60,872 nt of DNA, taken from OM182 bacterium MED-G24 (lineage in GTDB: Bacteria > Pseudomonadota > Gammaproteobacteria > Pseudomonadales > Azotimanducaceae). Of this stretch, positions 8,884 to 18,453 are shown piece by piece. Position 1 is the stretch's first letter, and each line of letters opens with the position of its first letter. A program made the position numbers and the translations under genes. Where the stretch lies: NCBI GenBank assembly GCA_002457275.1, contig NTKD01000005.1, positions 1 to 60,872 on the forward strand, read 5' to 3'. The notes below the pieces were generated by a model, which ran no database searches, had not been told where the DNA came from, and saw only the letters and a program-made list of their open reading frames with translations.

Positions 8884-10812
8884 ATGCCCTCCTCCAAGGA
8901 TAGATCCCCGTTTGTGAACGCTGAGACGAAAAGTCAGTCGCTAGCATCGCAACGACAGTATCAAACTGATGCTGGGATCACTGAGCTTCTGCTTGGCGAA
9001 CAGCTGAGCGAGGTCATCCCAGGTTACCGTTCACGGATCAGCCAACTCGAGATGGCACTCGATATAGAACTCGCGTTGAAGACGCGATCTCACCTGATCG
9101 TTGAGTCTGGTGCCGGTTCTGGAAAGACACTTGCGTATCTGCTTCCGGTGTTGATGACTGGAGGACGGACTCTGATCGCGACCTCTACTCATACCTTGCA
9201 GCAACAGGTCCAGGATATTGCCGTCAGTCTTGGAAAAATCGTCGGACATCGTTCCGTCGTAGTGATCAAGGGGCGAAGAAACTACGTGTGTCCTCGTCGA
9301 CTGCTGAATCCGGAAGTCGCCGCAGAGGTTTCTGAAAAAACCATGCTTCGACTCCAACAATTACAGGCCTGGTGGCCCCGCTCCGAAACTGGTGACTTGA
9401 CGGAGTTCATGGATATTGACGTTGATGATGACCTACAGGAAATAGTCACGTGTCCTGCCGAAAGCTGTGCAGGTTCGTCGTGCCCCATGATTGACCTGTG
9501 TCCTCTAGACCGAATTCGACGACGCGTTCACGACGCTGAGATCGTCATTGGTAACCATCATTTACTTGCCGGTATGTTGCGCAGTGATCCACTCGACGTA
9601 TTGTCCGGTTTCGACCATATTGTTGTTGACGAAGCGCACCGTTTGCCTGATGTGATTGCACGGTGCGAGACAATATCGCTGTCTTCAGATCAGCTGCGCT
9701 ACCTGATTGCAGCGGTGGTCAGGGAGGCGGGTCGTTCAGAAGTCGACAGCAGCCGATTGCTGGATGCTGCAGCGTCACTCGAATATGTGGTCGTAGCGAC
9801 CGCTGATGACTCATCGAGTCCGGTTCTGCAACGGCTCGCGGAGCGGTTGCAGCGACTTGAAGCTTGCGTGAGCGAGGCGGCGCAGCAGAGTTTCAAATTT
9901 CGTAATCTTCTTCAGCGTATTGGTTTACTGAGAGTCACCTTGGGTCGGTTGTTGGCCGATGTGGACACTGGTAGCACTCATCAGGACGAGTCACGTCGAA
10001 CAGGTTTCCACATTCTTGGTTTGCATGAACCGGTGTCTCGCTCGATCCAGAGGATGGTGATCGGTTCAGAGGCGACATGGGTATTCACGTCTGCGACGCT
10101 TGCAGTTAACGGTACCTGTCATCAGTTCCAGGAAGCAACAGGAATGCAGGATGTACGTGCGACTTTGTTTCCCAGCGAGTATGACTACCCGAACCAGGCG
10201 AGCCTATGGATTCCTGATATATCTCAACCATCTGAATCGGCCCACATCCCCGAATTGGTTCGTGCGGTGTTACCGCTATTGGGAACCGCGCCTACATTGA
10301 TGTTGTTCTGTAGCAAGAAGGCCATGGATGAGGCGGCTGCACTGCTTGCAGGGTTTGATGGGCTACTGGTACAGGGAAGGATGAGCCGGCAGGGCCTTGT
10401 CGAAGCATTCTCGGCCATGGAGAAACCTGTCCTGCTTGCGACGCAGAGTTTCAGGGAAGGGATAGAACTTGCCGGTGACCGTCTTCGACTCCTCGTGGTG
10501 GACAAACTGCCGTTTCCAAACATTGGGGACATCGATGTACAGATCCGCATGACAGCGGTGACATTGTCGTCCAGGGACAGCTTTCGTGACTATATTCTGC
10601 CTGAAGCAGTGATCGCACTGAGGCAGTCGTTCGGACGACTGATCAGACGTGAACACCAACGAGGGCTCTTCGTTCTGGGTGACCCCCGTATACGTACCCA
10701 TGACTACGGTGCCCAGTTTTTGCATTCTCTTCCATCAATGCCGGTATTGACGAGTGATGACGAAGCCATGACCTACTTTCAGGACATCGTGAATGAACCT
10801 GCTAGCGCTTGA
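8884..10812 (+). CDS. yoaA: ATP-dependent DNA helicase, YoaA/DinG family
   Basis: This 642-residue XPD-like superfamily 2 helicase has Walker A GAGSGKT (76-82), DEAH at 249-252 and conserved C-terminal helicase motifs such as QSFREGIELAGD and QSFGRLIRR. Cysteines at 136, 190, 195, 200 and 206 lie between Walker A and DEAH, where this family binds a [4Fe-4S] cluster. YoaA unwinds DNA and in E. coli acts with HolC to repair replication damage. The size and the lack of an N-terminal nuclease favour YoaA over long DinG. It overlaps tsaB by 20 bp, as also seen in relatives where a helicase precedes tsaB. Confidence 0.85.
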   Translation: MPSSKDRSPFVNAETKSQSLASQRQYQTDAGITELLLGEQLSEVIPGYRSRISQLEMALDIELALKTRSHLIVESGAGSGKTLAYLLPVLMTGGRTLIATSTHTLQQQVQDIAVSLGKIVGHRSVVVIKGRRNYVCPRRLLNPEVAAEVSEKTMLRLQQLQAWWPRSETGDLTEFMDIDVDDDLQEIVTCPAESCAGSSCPMIDLCPLDRIRRRVHDAEIVIGNHHLLAGMLRSDPLDVLSGFDHIVVDEAHRLPDVIARCETISLSSDQLRYLIAAVVREAGRSEVDSSRLLDAAASLEYVVVATADDSSSPVLQRLAERLQRLEACVSEAAQQSFKFRNLLQRIGLLRVTLGRLLADVDTGSTHQDESRRTGFHILGLHEPVSRSIQRMVIGSEATWVFTSATLAVNGTCHQFQEATGMQDVRATLFPSEYDYPNQASLWIPDISQPSESAHIPELVRAVLPLLGTAPTLMLFCSKKAMDEAAALLAGFDGLLVQGRMSRQGLVEAFSAMEKPVLLATQSFREGIELAGDRLRLLVVDKLPFPNIGDIDVQIRMTAVTLSSRDSFRDYILPEAVIALRQSFGRLIRREHQRGLFVLGDPRIRTHDYGAQFLHSLPSMPVLTSDDEAMTYFQDIVNEPASA

Positions 10813-11476
10813 TACGTCAACGCGATCCTGCGTCATTGGCATCGCCCGTGGCGATCAACTGATCGAACGATCTGAAACCGTTGACAGAACTCACAGTCAG
10901 GTTGTGTTACCCATGATCCTGGAGACGATGGCTTCCGCGGACCTGACACTTGGAGAACTTGATGCACTGGTCCTGGGACAGGGGCCCGGTTCTTTTACTG
11001 GGTTGCGTATCGCGGCGGGTGTCATCCAGGGACTGGCGTTTGGGCTCGACATACGCGTGGCACCCGTGTCCACGCTTGCCGCCTTGGCACAGGCGCGGAT
11101 TCGTCGACATGGTGATGATCGTGTCGCGGTAGCGATGCATGCTCGTGTTGATGAGATGTTTTTCGGTTGCTATTCGAATCACCAGGGACTGGCTGAGTGT
11201 GCATATGATGAGGAAGTGGTCGTCTTGGATGACCTCGACATTGACTGGACGACCTGTTCAGGGACTGGTGATGGCTGGGCGCAGGAGAGCGCTTCGATAA
11301 CGAGGGATCGTCTCCTGAGTTACGACTCGGTGTCGGTTCCGAGCGCATCTGATTTACTGACGCTGGGACGTCGTTTGATCAGCGAGAATCAGACCGTGGT
11401 TGCCGCAGAGGCGTTACCACGCTATCTTCGTGAGACTGTGGCAACACCGGCTGCCAACCTGAAAAAGCCAACGTAG
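10793..11476 (+). CDS. tsaB: tRNA t6A37 biosynthesis protein TsaB
   Basis: TsaB is the scaffold partner of TsaD in adding threonylcarbamoyl to A37 of ANN-decoding tRNAs. The 227-residue protein begins MNLLALDTSTRSCVIGI, the ASKHA-fold phosphate-1-like motif, followed by THSQVVLPMI and GQGPGSFTGLRIAAGVIQG, all hallmarks of TsaB. The family lacks the metal-binding histidines of TsaD and is itself not catalytic. The start is ATG 10793 inside the helicase gene. Confidence 0.93.
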   Translation: MNLLALDTSTRSCVIGIARGDQLIERSETVDRTHSQVVLPMILETMASADLTLGELDALVLGQGPGSFTGLRIAAGVIQGLAFGLDIRVAPVSTLAALAQARIRRHGDDRVAVAMHARVDEMFFGCYSNHQGLAECAYDEEVVVLDDLDIDWTTCSGTGDGWAQESASITRDRLLSYDSVSVPSASDLLTLGRRLISENQTVVAAEALPRYLRETVATPAANLKKPT

Positions 11477-11524
11477 CGGGGCAGGGATCACCCTATTCAA
11501 GATGACCAACGGGCAATCTCTGAG

Positions 11525-12172
11525 ATGAATCGCTTCAGATTGCATCGTGCTGCTTCCGGGTACCGTCTCGTTTCTAACGATCTGCCTCTCTCGGATGTTC
11601 AGGTTGATTTCGGTAGTGCTTCTTTGGAAAGAAGAGTGCGGAGCGTTCTTGCAGAACGGATTGTGAAAGCGGTGCAGGCGGCACCTAGACGCCTGATAGT
11701 AGACTGTACTGGAGGCCTCGGCACCGATGGGTACCTTGTGGCGGCTGCCGGTGCAAATGTCGAAATGATTGAACGGAGTCATGTCCTGTATCTGTTGCTA
11801 CAGTCAGGTCTTGAGAAGGCCAATACCGCTGTGGCTGAACGAATCAATCTGCATCGAGGAGACGCGGCTGCGTTTCTCTCTGCGATGAACTCAGTCCCCG
11901 ATGGCATTTTGATCGATCCTATGTACCCTTCGCAGCGGCATTCATCATCGAGAAAAGCGAAGGCAAAGGGAGCGCTGCAACTCCTGCACGCATTTGCGGG
12001 TCCGGATGAACGGGGCGAGCAGATTCATTCGCTGTTTCAGGCTTCACTGGCGACGGGATGTCGCCGCATCGTCGTCAAACGTCCTCGCTGGGCTCCGCTG
12101 TTTACTGACCGAAAACCAATGTTCGTCAGTAATGGTAGTGCCAGTCGACTGGAAGTGTATAGCGCGACGTAG
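11525..12172 (+). CDS. rsmJ: 16S rRNA (guanine1516-N2)-methyltransferase, possibly N-terminally shortened
   Basis: The SAM-binding segment VDCTGGLGTDGYLVAAAG with EMIERSHVLYLLL, and the catalytic region ILIDPMYPSQRHSS plus RIVVKRP, match RsmJ, which methylates G1516 of 16S rRNA. The protein is 215 residues from ATG 11525, roughly 35-40 shorter than E. coli RsmJ. The missing part is the N-terminal accessory strand region, and an in-frame stop at 11474-11476 leaves at most about 16 further codons upstream with no good start codon. Either the lineage has a short form or the 5' end was lost. The methyltransferase core itself looks complete. Confidence 0.8.
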   Translation: MNRFRLHRAASGYRLVSNDLPLSDVQVDFGSASLERRVRSVLAERIVKAVQAAPRRLIVDCTGGLGTDGYLVAAAGANVEMIERSHVLYLLLQSGLEKANTAVAERINLHRGDAAAFLSAMNSVPDGILIDPMYPSQRHSSSRKAKAKGALQLLHAFAGPDERGEQIHSLFQASLATGCRRIVVKRPRWAPLFTDRKPMFVSNGSASRLEVYSAT

Positions 12173-12191
12173 CCAGAGAATGGGGCGGTTA

Positions 12192-14702
12192 TTAGGCTGT
12201 TGTCTCACCGGCTGTGGGCACGGTACTCATTTGTAGCGCGTGCTGCAGGTAGTTGTTGAACTCGCTGTTGATGAGACCGCCGATGGTTTGCTGAAGAGGG
12301 ATCAGATCATCGTGCCATCTAATGCCATCGTCTTCGGTCAGCGCGAGGAGCCCCTGATCTGAAAGTGCATTGATGAAGGAAGCGAACAACGACGCGTCGA
12401 AGAAGTCCGGGGAGTTGATGCCATAGATGCTGGCGAGATACTCCGCGACTGCCGCGGCACGTGTCTGAACGTCTGCGATTGGCATCGGTGTCTCGGTTAG
12501 GAGACCCAGAACGATAAAGCATCTCTCGAGCGTTGGGTCTGCCAGTTCCGCCAGTGTGGTGAGTGTTGCGTAGTGTGTGCTTGCAGGATCACAGGCAGTG
12601 ACTGTCTCCTCATCAACGTTGAGAAGGTTGAGGTGTTCAAGCGCGACCAGGTAGTGGCGCAACACATTTCGAAGATCGGTAGACTGCCAGGGCAAGAACA
12701 GTTCAGCCTGGACAAACGGATAGAGTCGCTCAACGTGCGTGAAGATGTCACCGAGGTCCATGCTCCGGTGAACACGCATCAACCTGCAGAGCAGACCTGG
12801 CAGAATGAACCAGTGCAGGGTTGAGTTTCGATAGTACGTCATCAGGATGCTGGTATTTTGATTCGCGTTGACAACGTCGCCAAGTCCCTGGGACCACCGC
12901 TCTACACCAATGATCTCTTCGGTTGCCGACAACAGATGGGATGGATCCTGATCACTGACTATGGGTGCAGGTGACACAGGTGCCTGTCGTGCAAGCTCTG
13001 CGAGGACATTCAATTGTCCGTGCAGATGATGCACTGCCATGGTTTGCCTTCGCGTTGAGAGAAGCGCTGTTGAGACGAGATTGACCGGCCCAACACTGGC
13101 AGCCTTGTTGATGAGTGTCACAAGACGCATGGCCAGTTTGCGGTTGACCTTTGACCATTGGGGGTCATCGACGTGGATCTCGCGCCAGTCGGGGGTTGTC
13201 TCATCCAGATGTTCGGGCAACATGAGAGGTGTTCCGAAACTCACCGCAACACGGCCGAAGGCATGTTTGAAGGTCGCGAAAACGCGAAAAATATCAAAGA
13301 CCGACTCGGGTTTTTTCTGTGAGCCGGTAAGCTCCCGCAAGTAGGTGGGGGACTCAATGACCTTCTGGTAGTTGAAGTAAACGGGGACAAACGCAATGGG
13401 CTTGCTGTCGTCCCGGACAAAGCTACGCATCGTCATGGCCAACATGCCGGTTTTTGGCGTCAGCATTCGACCCGTTCGCGAACGGCTACCTTCCACAAAG
13501 TACTCTACTGAATATCCCTTGATAAAAATCTGATGCAGGTACTCATCGAAAACAGCTCGGTACAACAGGTCTTCACGGAAAGAGCGTCGCATGAAAAATG
13601 CGCCCCCACGCCGCAGGAGTCCTCCTATGATGGGCAGGTTCAGATTTTCACCGGCGGCGACATGGGGTGGTGTGAGTCCATTGTGATAGAGCACATAGGA
13701 AAGCAACAGGTAGTCAATATGACTCCGGTGACATGGGACGTAGATGATCTCGTGAGTACCGCCAACGCTTCGAAGGGTATCGACATGATGGACATCGATG
13801 CCATCGTAGATGTGGTTCCACAGCCAGCCTAGCAGGCTGTTGAACAACCGGATCACGCGATAGGACTGGTGAGAGACAATCTCATGTGCGTATCCGGCCG
13901 CAGTCCGGGTGACAACATCAACGGATCGATTGCTTGCTGCTGCCTCACGCGAAACCACCTCCTGGACATGGTTGGTTGTGACGATCCGGTTGATCAAAGT
14001 GCGTCTGTGTGACAAGTCGGGCCCGACAATGGCCTGTCGCTGTCGGGAGAAATGGACGCGTAACACGCGCATGAGTTTTCGTCGTTGACGTTGAGGGTCG
14101 AGTAACTCTCCGTCGCCCGTCCTGATCAGATCACGGAGGGACAAAGGACGGCTGAATTCAACGAGAATATGGTTCCGCAGGAAGAGTATGGCCAAAAATT
14201 TTCGCAGACGACTTGTGGCGGTCCAGTTCTCTGACAGAATCAGCCGGACGAGAGATTTTTCCTGACTGGGCTGGTGTCCCCAGAAGACTGACACTGGCAG
14301 GACCAGAATGTCCTGACTAAGTTCGTGCTGAGATGCGAGCAGTCGATCCATGCGTGGTGAGGGGCGTGCCCGCGCCCTTCGTCCGAACCATCCTTCCGGA
14401 TGGCCTAGGAAAAAGAATGATCGATCTTCTGTTGTATGCGATAAGGGTTCCACCAGCGGGCGCAGGTTTGCCTGTCTTACGGCATGGTCGACAACCAGCA
14501 GATCTGCCAGGGAACGATGTGGCAGCACGTATGCGACGGCGTCGTCCTGCGAAATACCCAGAGATTCGTCACAGTGCAGAACTGTTGGATTGATCCATGC
14601 GTTCAGGCTGGCCCGGCTCAGCTGAAACCGGATATTCGTTAGCCGCCGCAGTAATTCGGGTTTTGTATCGTCGCCTGACCTGGGTGAATCAGTTTCGACC
14701 AT
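12192..14702 (-). CDS. plsB: glycerol-3-phosphate acyltransferase PlsB
   Basis: PlsB is the inner-membrane enzyme that transfers an acyl group from acyl-CoA or acyl-ACP to the sn-1 position of glycerol-3-phosphate, the first step of phospholipid synthesis. The 836-residue protein carries the H-x4-D catalytic motif in CHRSHIDYLLLSY, the G3P-binding FFMRRSFRED and EGSRSRTGR blocks and PVYFNYQKVIE, in PlsB order. A second HRSLADLL near residue 65 is an N-terminal feature of the family. ATG 14702 was chosen because it overlaps the gspD stop and the family starts here; E. coli PlsB is 807 residues. Confidence 0.93.
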   Translation of the reverse strand: MVETDSPRSGDDTKPELLRRLTNIRFQLSRASLNAWINPTVLHCDESLGISQDDAVAYVLPHRSLADLLVVDHAVRQANLRPLVEPLSHTTEDRSFFFLGHPEGWFGRRARARPSPRMDRLLASQHELSQDILVLPVSVFWGHQPSQEKSLVRLILSENWTATSRLRKFLAILFLRNHILVEFSRPLSLRDLIRTGDGELLDPQRQRRKLMRVLRVHFSRQRQAIVGPDLSHRRTLINRIVTTNHVQEVVSREAAASNRSVDVVTRTAAGYAHEIVSHQSYRVIRLFNSLLGWLWNHIYDGIDVHHVDTLRSVGGTHEIIYVPCHRSHIDYLLLSYVLYHNGLTPPHVAAGENLNLPIIGGLLRRGGAFFMRRSFREDLLYRAVFDEYLHQIFIKGYSVEYFVEGSRSRTGRMLTPKTGMLAMTMRSFVRDDSKPIAFVPVYFNYQKVIESPTYLRELTGSQKKPESVFDIFRVFATFKHAFGRVAVSFGTPLMLPEHLDETTPDWREIHVDDPQWSKVNRKLAMRLVTLINKAASVGPVNLVSTALLSTRRQTMAVHHLHGQLNVLAELARQAPVSPAPIVSDQDPSHLLSATEEIIGVERWSQGLGDVVNANQNTSILMTYYRNSTLHWFILPGLLCRLMRVHRSMDLGDIFTHVERLYPFVQAELFLPWQSTDLRNVLRHYLVALEHLNLLNVDEETVTACDPASTHYATLTTLAELADPTLERCFIVLGLLTETPMPIADVQTRAAAVAEYLASIYGINSPDFFDASLFASFINALSDQGLLALTEDDGIRWHDDLIPLQQTIGGLINSEFNNYLQHALQMSTVPTAGETTA

Positions 14703-16635
14703 CGAACAGTTCGGAGATATCTTCGCTTTCGCTCCCCTCACCTGACTCGTCGGGAATGTGACTGTATTTCCTCTGTGTTGCCTGCTGCATGGAATTCGAG
14801 TTCTTCAGCACGGTTGGACGGAGGAACACGAGCAGGTACTGCTTTTCGATGTCCCGGCTGGTGCTCTTGAAAATTGACCCAAGGAACGGGATGTCACCCA
14901 GCAAGGGTACACGGGTATCGGTACTCGTGGTCTTGTCGCGGATCAACCCTCCCAGGATGACCACCTCGCCATCGTCCGCGAGGACAGTGGTTTGGATCTC
15001 GCGGGTGTTTGTGATCAGATCAGCTGAACCATCGTTACCAATCGAGCCGAGACTGGATGGATCGACCTCGGAGACCTCCTGTCGGATCTCGAGACGGACC
15101 AGGCTGCCGTCATGGATATGCGGGGTGACAGTCAATGTGAGCCCGACGTCCTGGCGCTCAATCGTGGTGAACGGATTAGTGACGCCGTTACCACCTGTTC
15201 CTGTAGAACCCGTCCTGAACGGGACGTTCTGCCCTGCGACTATGCGTGCTTCCTGGTTGTCCACGGCAGTGATACTTGGTGTAGAGAGTAGTTCCACGTC
15301 CGTATTGGTCGACAGGGCGCGGATGATTGCCGCAAACGATGTCGACTTTGCGCTGACGCGGCCGCCCGCGATCAGAGGTGCGTCGCCAAGAGATAATGGC
15401 GTGGGAGCATTCAGTGCCAGGGACTGCAAAGCGGCAGCGAGCGTACCGGACGGTGCTGTCAGGCCAACAGGGAAGTTCTCGCCACTTGCATCACCCACCG
15501 CGAGTTCTGTTCCCAACTGCCGGGTGAAATCGGTGGTCACCTCGACCACGGCAGCCTCGATGAGAACCTGCAGACGTCGAACGTCCAATAGCGTGATGGT
15601 GTCTTTTAATTCAACCATCGTTGTTGGATTTGCTCGAATTACCAGGGCATTGATTGACTCATCTGCCTGAATGCTGACCGGGACGTCCTGCCCCTGTTGA
15701 TCCGAGCCACCTTTATCGGTTTCGACCAGGTTCTTCAGAATATCGGCAAGTTCCTTTGCGTCGGAATGGGCCAGACGTACAACCTGTATCGTACCGCTAC
15801 GATTGGTCGGGGTGTCCAGTGCCTGCACCAGCTGGGTGATCTTGCCGATGGCTTCCGGTTGGCCCCTGAGGACGAGACTGTTGGTCCGTTCACTGGCCAC
15901 AATATTGACTTTCGAAGGTCCTTTGGCTGCTTTGCCGATTTCCTCCGGTGCGAGCTGTTCCAGAAGCATGACGATGTCTTCCACCCAGGCCTCCTGCAAC
16001 TGATAGATTTCTACTGTTGAAGTGTCGGCAACATCAATGCGCTTGATCATTTCCCGATAGCGTCGGATGTTATCCGCGTGGTCGGCGACGATCAGTACAT
16101 TTGGTGTGGTGAGAGCCGCTATGTGACCATACTGTGGCAGTAGCGGTCGAATCGACTTGATCAGGTCTTCACTGGAAGTGTTCTGCACCTTAATGACCTG
16201 GGTGACAATCTGTTCACCGTTGGCGGTGAGTGCAAAATCAACATCGCTGGGACTTTGTTTGGCGAGTACCTGCTGGATAATTTTGACAACGTTGCCACTG
16301 GGTACCGCGGCATAACCGTGAATACGCAAAACCGTCAGAAAGACTTCATAGACCTCGGCTTCACTCATCGGCTCGGTGGAGATGATGGTGACCTTGATGG
16401 GACTGTTGTTGGCGCGCTGATCGACCACGAATGTCTTACCGGTGATGTCGGCAACCTTCGCGATAAAGTGCTTCAGGTCAGCGTCTTTCAGGTTCAGGGT
16501 AAACTCGGCCCAGACCGCGCTCGAGGTCGCGAGCAACAGCATGCCGGTGAAGAGCGCAATGCCGCGTCTGAGTTGTTGTTTCAGACTTGCAGGTTGGCGG
16601 GGGCCCCTTTGAAGCTGGTTCGTGTTGTACATCAT
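14689..16635 (-). CDS. gspD: type II secretion system secretin GspD
   Basis: GspD forms the outer-membrane channel of the type II secretion system. The 648-residue precursor has a signal sequence (hydrophobic at about 27-42, ending near SAVWAE), an N0 domain (FTLNLKDADLKHFIAKVADI), N1-N3 repeats with VRLAHSDAKELADILKNL, and the secretin C-domain with VPFRTGSTG and the conserved VVILGGLIRDKTTSTDTRVP followed by LLGDIPFLGSIFKS. The C-terminal S-domain is acidic. It overlaps gspC by 1 bp (TGATG) and plsB by 14 bp. Confidence 0.93.
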   Translation of the reverse strand: MMYNTNQLQRGPRQPASLKQQLRRGIALFTGMLLLATSSAVWAEFTLNLKDADLKHFIAKVADITGKTFVVDQRANNSPIKVTIISTEPMSEAEVYEVFLTVLRIHGYAAVPSGNVVKIIQQVLAKQSPSDVDFALTANGEQIVTQVIKVQNTSSEDLIKSIRPLLPQYGHIAALTTPNVLIVADHADNIRRYREMIKRIDVADTSTVEIYQLQEAWVEDIVMLLEQLAPEEIGKAAKGPSKVNIVASERTNSLVLRGQPEAIGKITQLVQALDTPTNRSGTIQVVRLAHSDAKELADILKNLVETDKGGSDQQGQDVPVSIQADESINALVIRANPTTMVELKDTITLLDVRRLQVLIEAAVVEVTTDFTRQLGTELAVGDASGENFPVGLTAPSGTLAAALQSLALNAPTPLSLGDAPLIAGGRVSAKSTSFAAIIRALSTNTDVELLSTPSITAVDNQEARIVAGQNVPFRTGSTGTGGNGVTNPFTTIERQDVGLTLTVTPHIHDGSLVRLEIRQEVSEVDPSSLGSIGNDGSADLITNTREIQTTVLADDGEVVILGGLIRDKTTSTDTRVPLLGDIPFLGSIFKSTSRDIEKQYLLVFLRPTVLKNSNSMQQATQRKYSHIPDESGEGSESEDISELFDGRN

Positions 16636-17597
16636 CAGGGGATTGGTACCGTCAAATAGAATTTACGTTGTTTGCGTTGTACGCCGACTCGAACCCGCTT
16701 CTGTGCGAGTACCTGATCAATCATCTTCTGGTCGTTGGACAGGTCACCAACAGCCTGACCGTTGACCGACAGGATGACGTCTCCGCGCATGAGACCAGCT
16801 CGGGTCAATACATCGCTTGCGACCTCGTTCCCGATGCGATAACCCTGCGTGTTACCTTCGGATACAGGCGAGACACCCAGCTGGCTCAACACTTCGCCTG
16901 GATTCTGTTGCAGAACGTCCCGATTCTCATTGATATAGGATCGCAGCACTGTGCCAGGATCCCGGCTACTGCTGCCATGGCTCAGAATCTGTTTCCGACG
17001 TTGTGCAAGTCGGTCCGGAATCTGTTCGAGCCGACTGGAGCTGCTGCTGGTGCGATTTGCTGATGTTGAACGATTTGAACTCGTTCGGGCGGTTGTCTGT
17101 CGAACAATCGTCTGGCCGGAATCTGTTTCGGGGAAGGCCAGTTTTTCGAGGCGTCCATTGCGTTTGATCAGGATGTGGTCAGGGTGAACAGAAGATAGCG
17201 TGGCATTCCCGGGCATTTTTTCATCGACGTGGTAGAGAAGTCCCTGTTTGCCAACTTCAGCCACAATGGCTGATGCCCTTTTTGGATCAGTCGCGCTGAA
17301 TACTCCCAGCAGTTGTAGATTGAGACTGGTCCGTGGCGCGTCGACCACAGCAGGCGCTGGTTCAGCGGCGACTTCTCCAAACAGATTCAGGGCAGCGATA
17401 TCAATGCGCGTTGCAGGTTGCTCAACCTGTCCGCTGTTAGAGGGGTGAGCCATGGGCGCAACGCTGGTGGCCTGTTCGGACAATACGAAAAGAACGCCCT
17501 GCGCGAGAATGGTGCCTATCCAGACTGCGAGTACCAGCGTGAGCAGGATGCTCAGCTTGCGCGCGTGCTGGTTCATGAGATCGAGGACGGATGCCAT
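16635..17597 (-). CDS. gspC: type II secretion system inner-membrane protein GspC
   Basis: GspC links the inner-membrane platform to the GspD secretin and contributes to substrate selection. The 320-residue protein has one transmembrane helix near residues 15-40 (LSILLTLVLAVWIGTILAQG), a homology region with NLQLLGVFSATDPKRASAIV at about 85-115, a serine/arginine-rich linker, and a C-terminal PDZ domain with GLMRGDVILSVNGQAVGDLS. I chose ATG 17597, since the longer in-frame extension overlaps gspN and lacks family character. Confidence 0.9.
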   Translation of the reverse strand: MASVLDLMNQHARKLSILLTLVLAVWIGTILAQGVLFVLSEQATSVAPMAHPSNSGQVEQPATRIDIAALNLFGEVAAEPAPAVVDAPRTSLNLQLLGVFSATDPKRASAIVAEVGKQGLLYHVDEKMPGNATLSSVHPDHILIKRNGRLEKLAFPETDSGQTIVRQTTARTSSNRSTSANRTSSSSSRLEQIPDRLAQRRKQILSHGSSSRDPGTVLRSYINENRDVLQQNPGEVLSQLGVSPVSEGNTQGYRIGNEVASDVLTRAGLMRGDVILSVNGQAVGDLSNDQKMIDQVLAQKRVRVGVQRKQRKFYLTVPIP

Positions 17598-17643
17598 GTC
17601 CGGTCCTACTGGAAACAAAGGTAATGATGGCGGTTCATACCCA

Positions 17644-18384
17644 TCAAAACAACTTTTCTTCGACCTGAACGACCGGATCGGGCAGGTCGTCGCCGCCAGG
17701 AATATTGAGACCGGCATGCCGGAACAACGGTTTGTAGATATCCACTTTCGCCCATCCATCCCGCCCCAGGCTGATGTCCATGAAGTTATTGACATCATGC
17801 TGCAGCGTGAGTTTCAGTTTTTCGCCTTCCATGGACAATTGGCCCGTCAGCGGGGGTAGGCTGTAGGAAATCATGCCGTCTGGCGTACGGGTTGAAATTG
17901 TCCCACCTTGCCAGTCCAGATCCCCGGTTGCGGAAGTGAACCATCGCGTTGATGTGGTGCCTTCAATGTTGCTGAGCGCAATCTCTCCAGGGAAGGTCAG
18001 GCCAATGCCTTCACTCATGCTGTTGACGAAACTGGCATCGATCACGCCGTTGCCACCGCTTAAAGTGAGCCCATGGGGTTCCACGACGACCCGTGCGATG
18101 ATGTTATGACCCTCTCCGGACAAAGTGAGATCCCCTTCTCCTGCACCACCCGCAAGGGCCAGCGGTGAAACTGACCACGTCAGTGTTGATGGGGGGAAGG
18201 CTCGATAGCTGAGACCGGCACGTCCACGCCAGACGGTGCCGTCGACGCCCGTCACCGCCAGATCAGGCACGACCTTTAGGCGAGGGATGATGATTTGCTG
18301 CCACGCCGGTGACGCGGGAAGGAACGCGGCGATACAGATCAGAAAAGCGATGAAACCTGCAAGAAGGTATAACAACAGGCGCAT
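17644..18384 (-). CDS. gspN: type II secretion system protein GspN
   Basis: The 246-residue protein begins with a single hydrophobic anchor (LLLYLLAGFIAFLICIAAFL) and continues as a beta-rich periplasmic domain with VTGVDGTVWRGRAG and LTWSVSP, the pattern of GspN. It is an accessory component absent from some type II systems; its exact role is unsettled. The order gspN-gspC-gspD, without gspE-M, means the rest of the machine must be encoded elsewhere if it is functional. Confidence 0.85.
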   Translation of the reverse strand: MRLLLYLLAGFIAFLICIAAFLPASPAWQQIIIPRLKVVPDLAVTGVDGTVWRGRAGLSYRAFPPSTLTWSVSPLALAGGAGEGDLTLSGEGHNIIARVVVEPHGLTLSGGNGVIDASFVNSMSEGIGLTFPGEIALSNIEGTTSTRWFTSATGDLDWQGGTISTRTPDGMISYSLPPLTGQLSMEGEKLKLTLQHDVNNFMDISLGRDGWAKVDIYKPLFRHAGLNIPGGDDLPDPVVQVEEKLF

Positions 18385-18453
18385 CAGTTGTCCTGTCCAT
18401 GTGATGTGGCAGGCAGCGTGGTGTGGTGGTGATCTGACATGCTGCTTGCCGGT

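Noticed and set aside
14789-15670. 293-codon plus-strand frame opposite gspD
   Set aside because: Serine/arginine-rich composition typical of antisense frames; gspD on the other strand is well supported.
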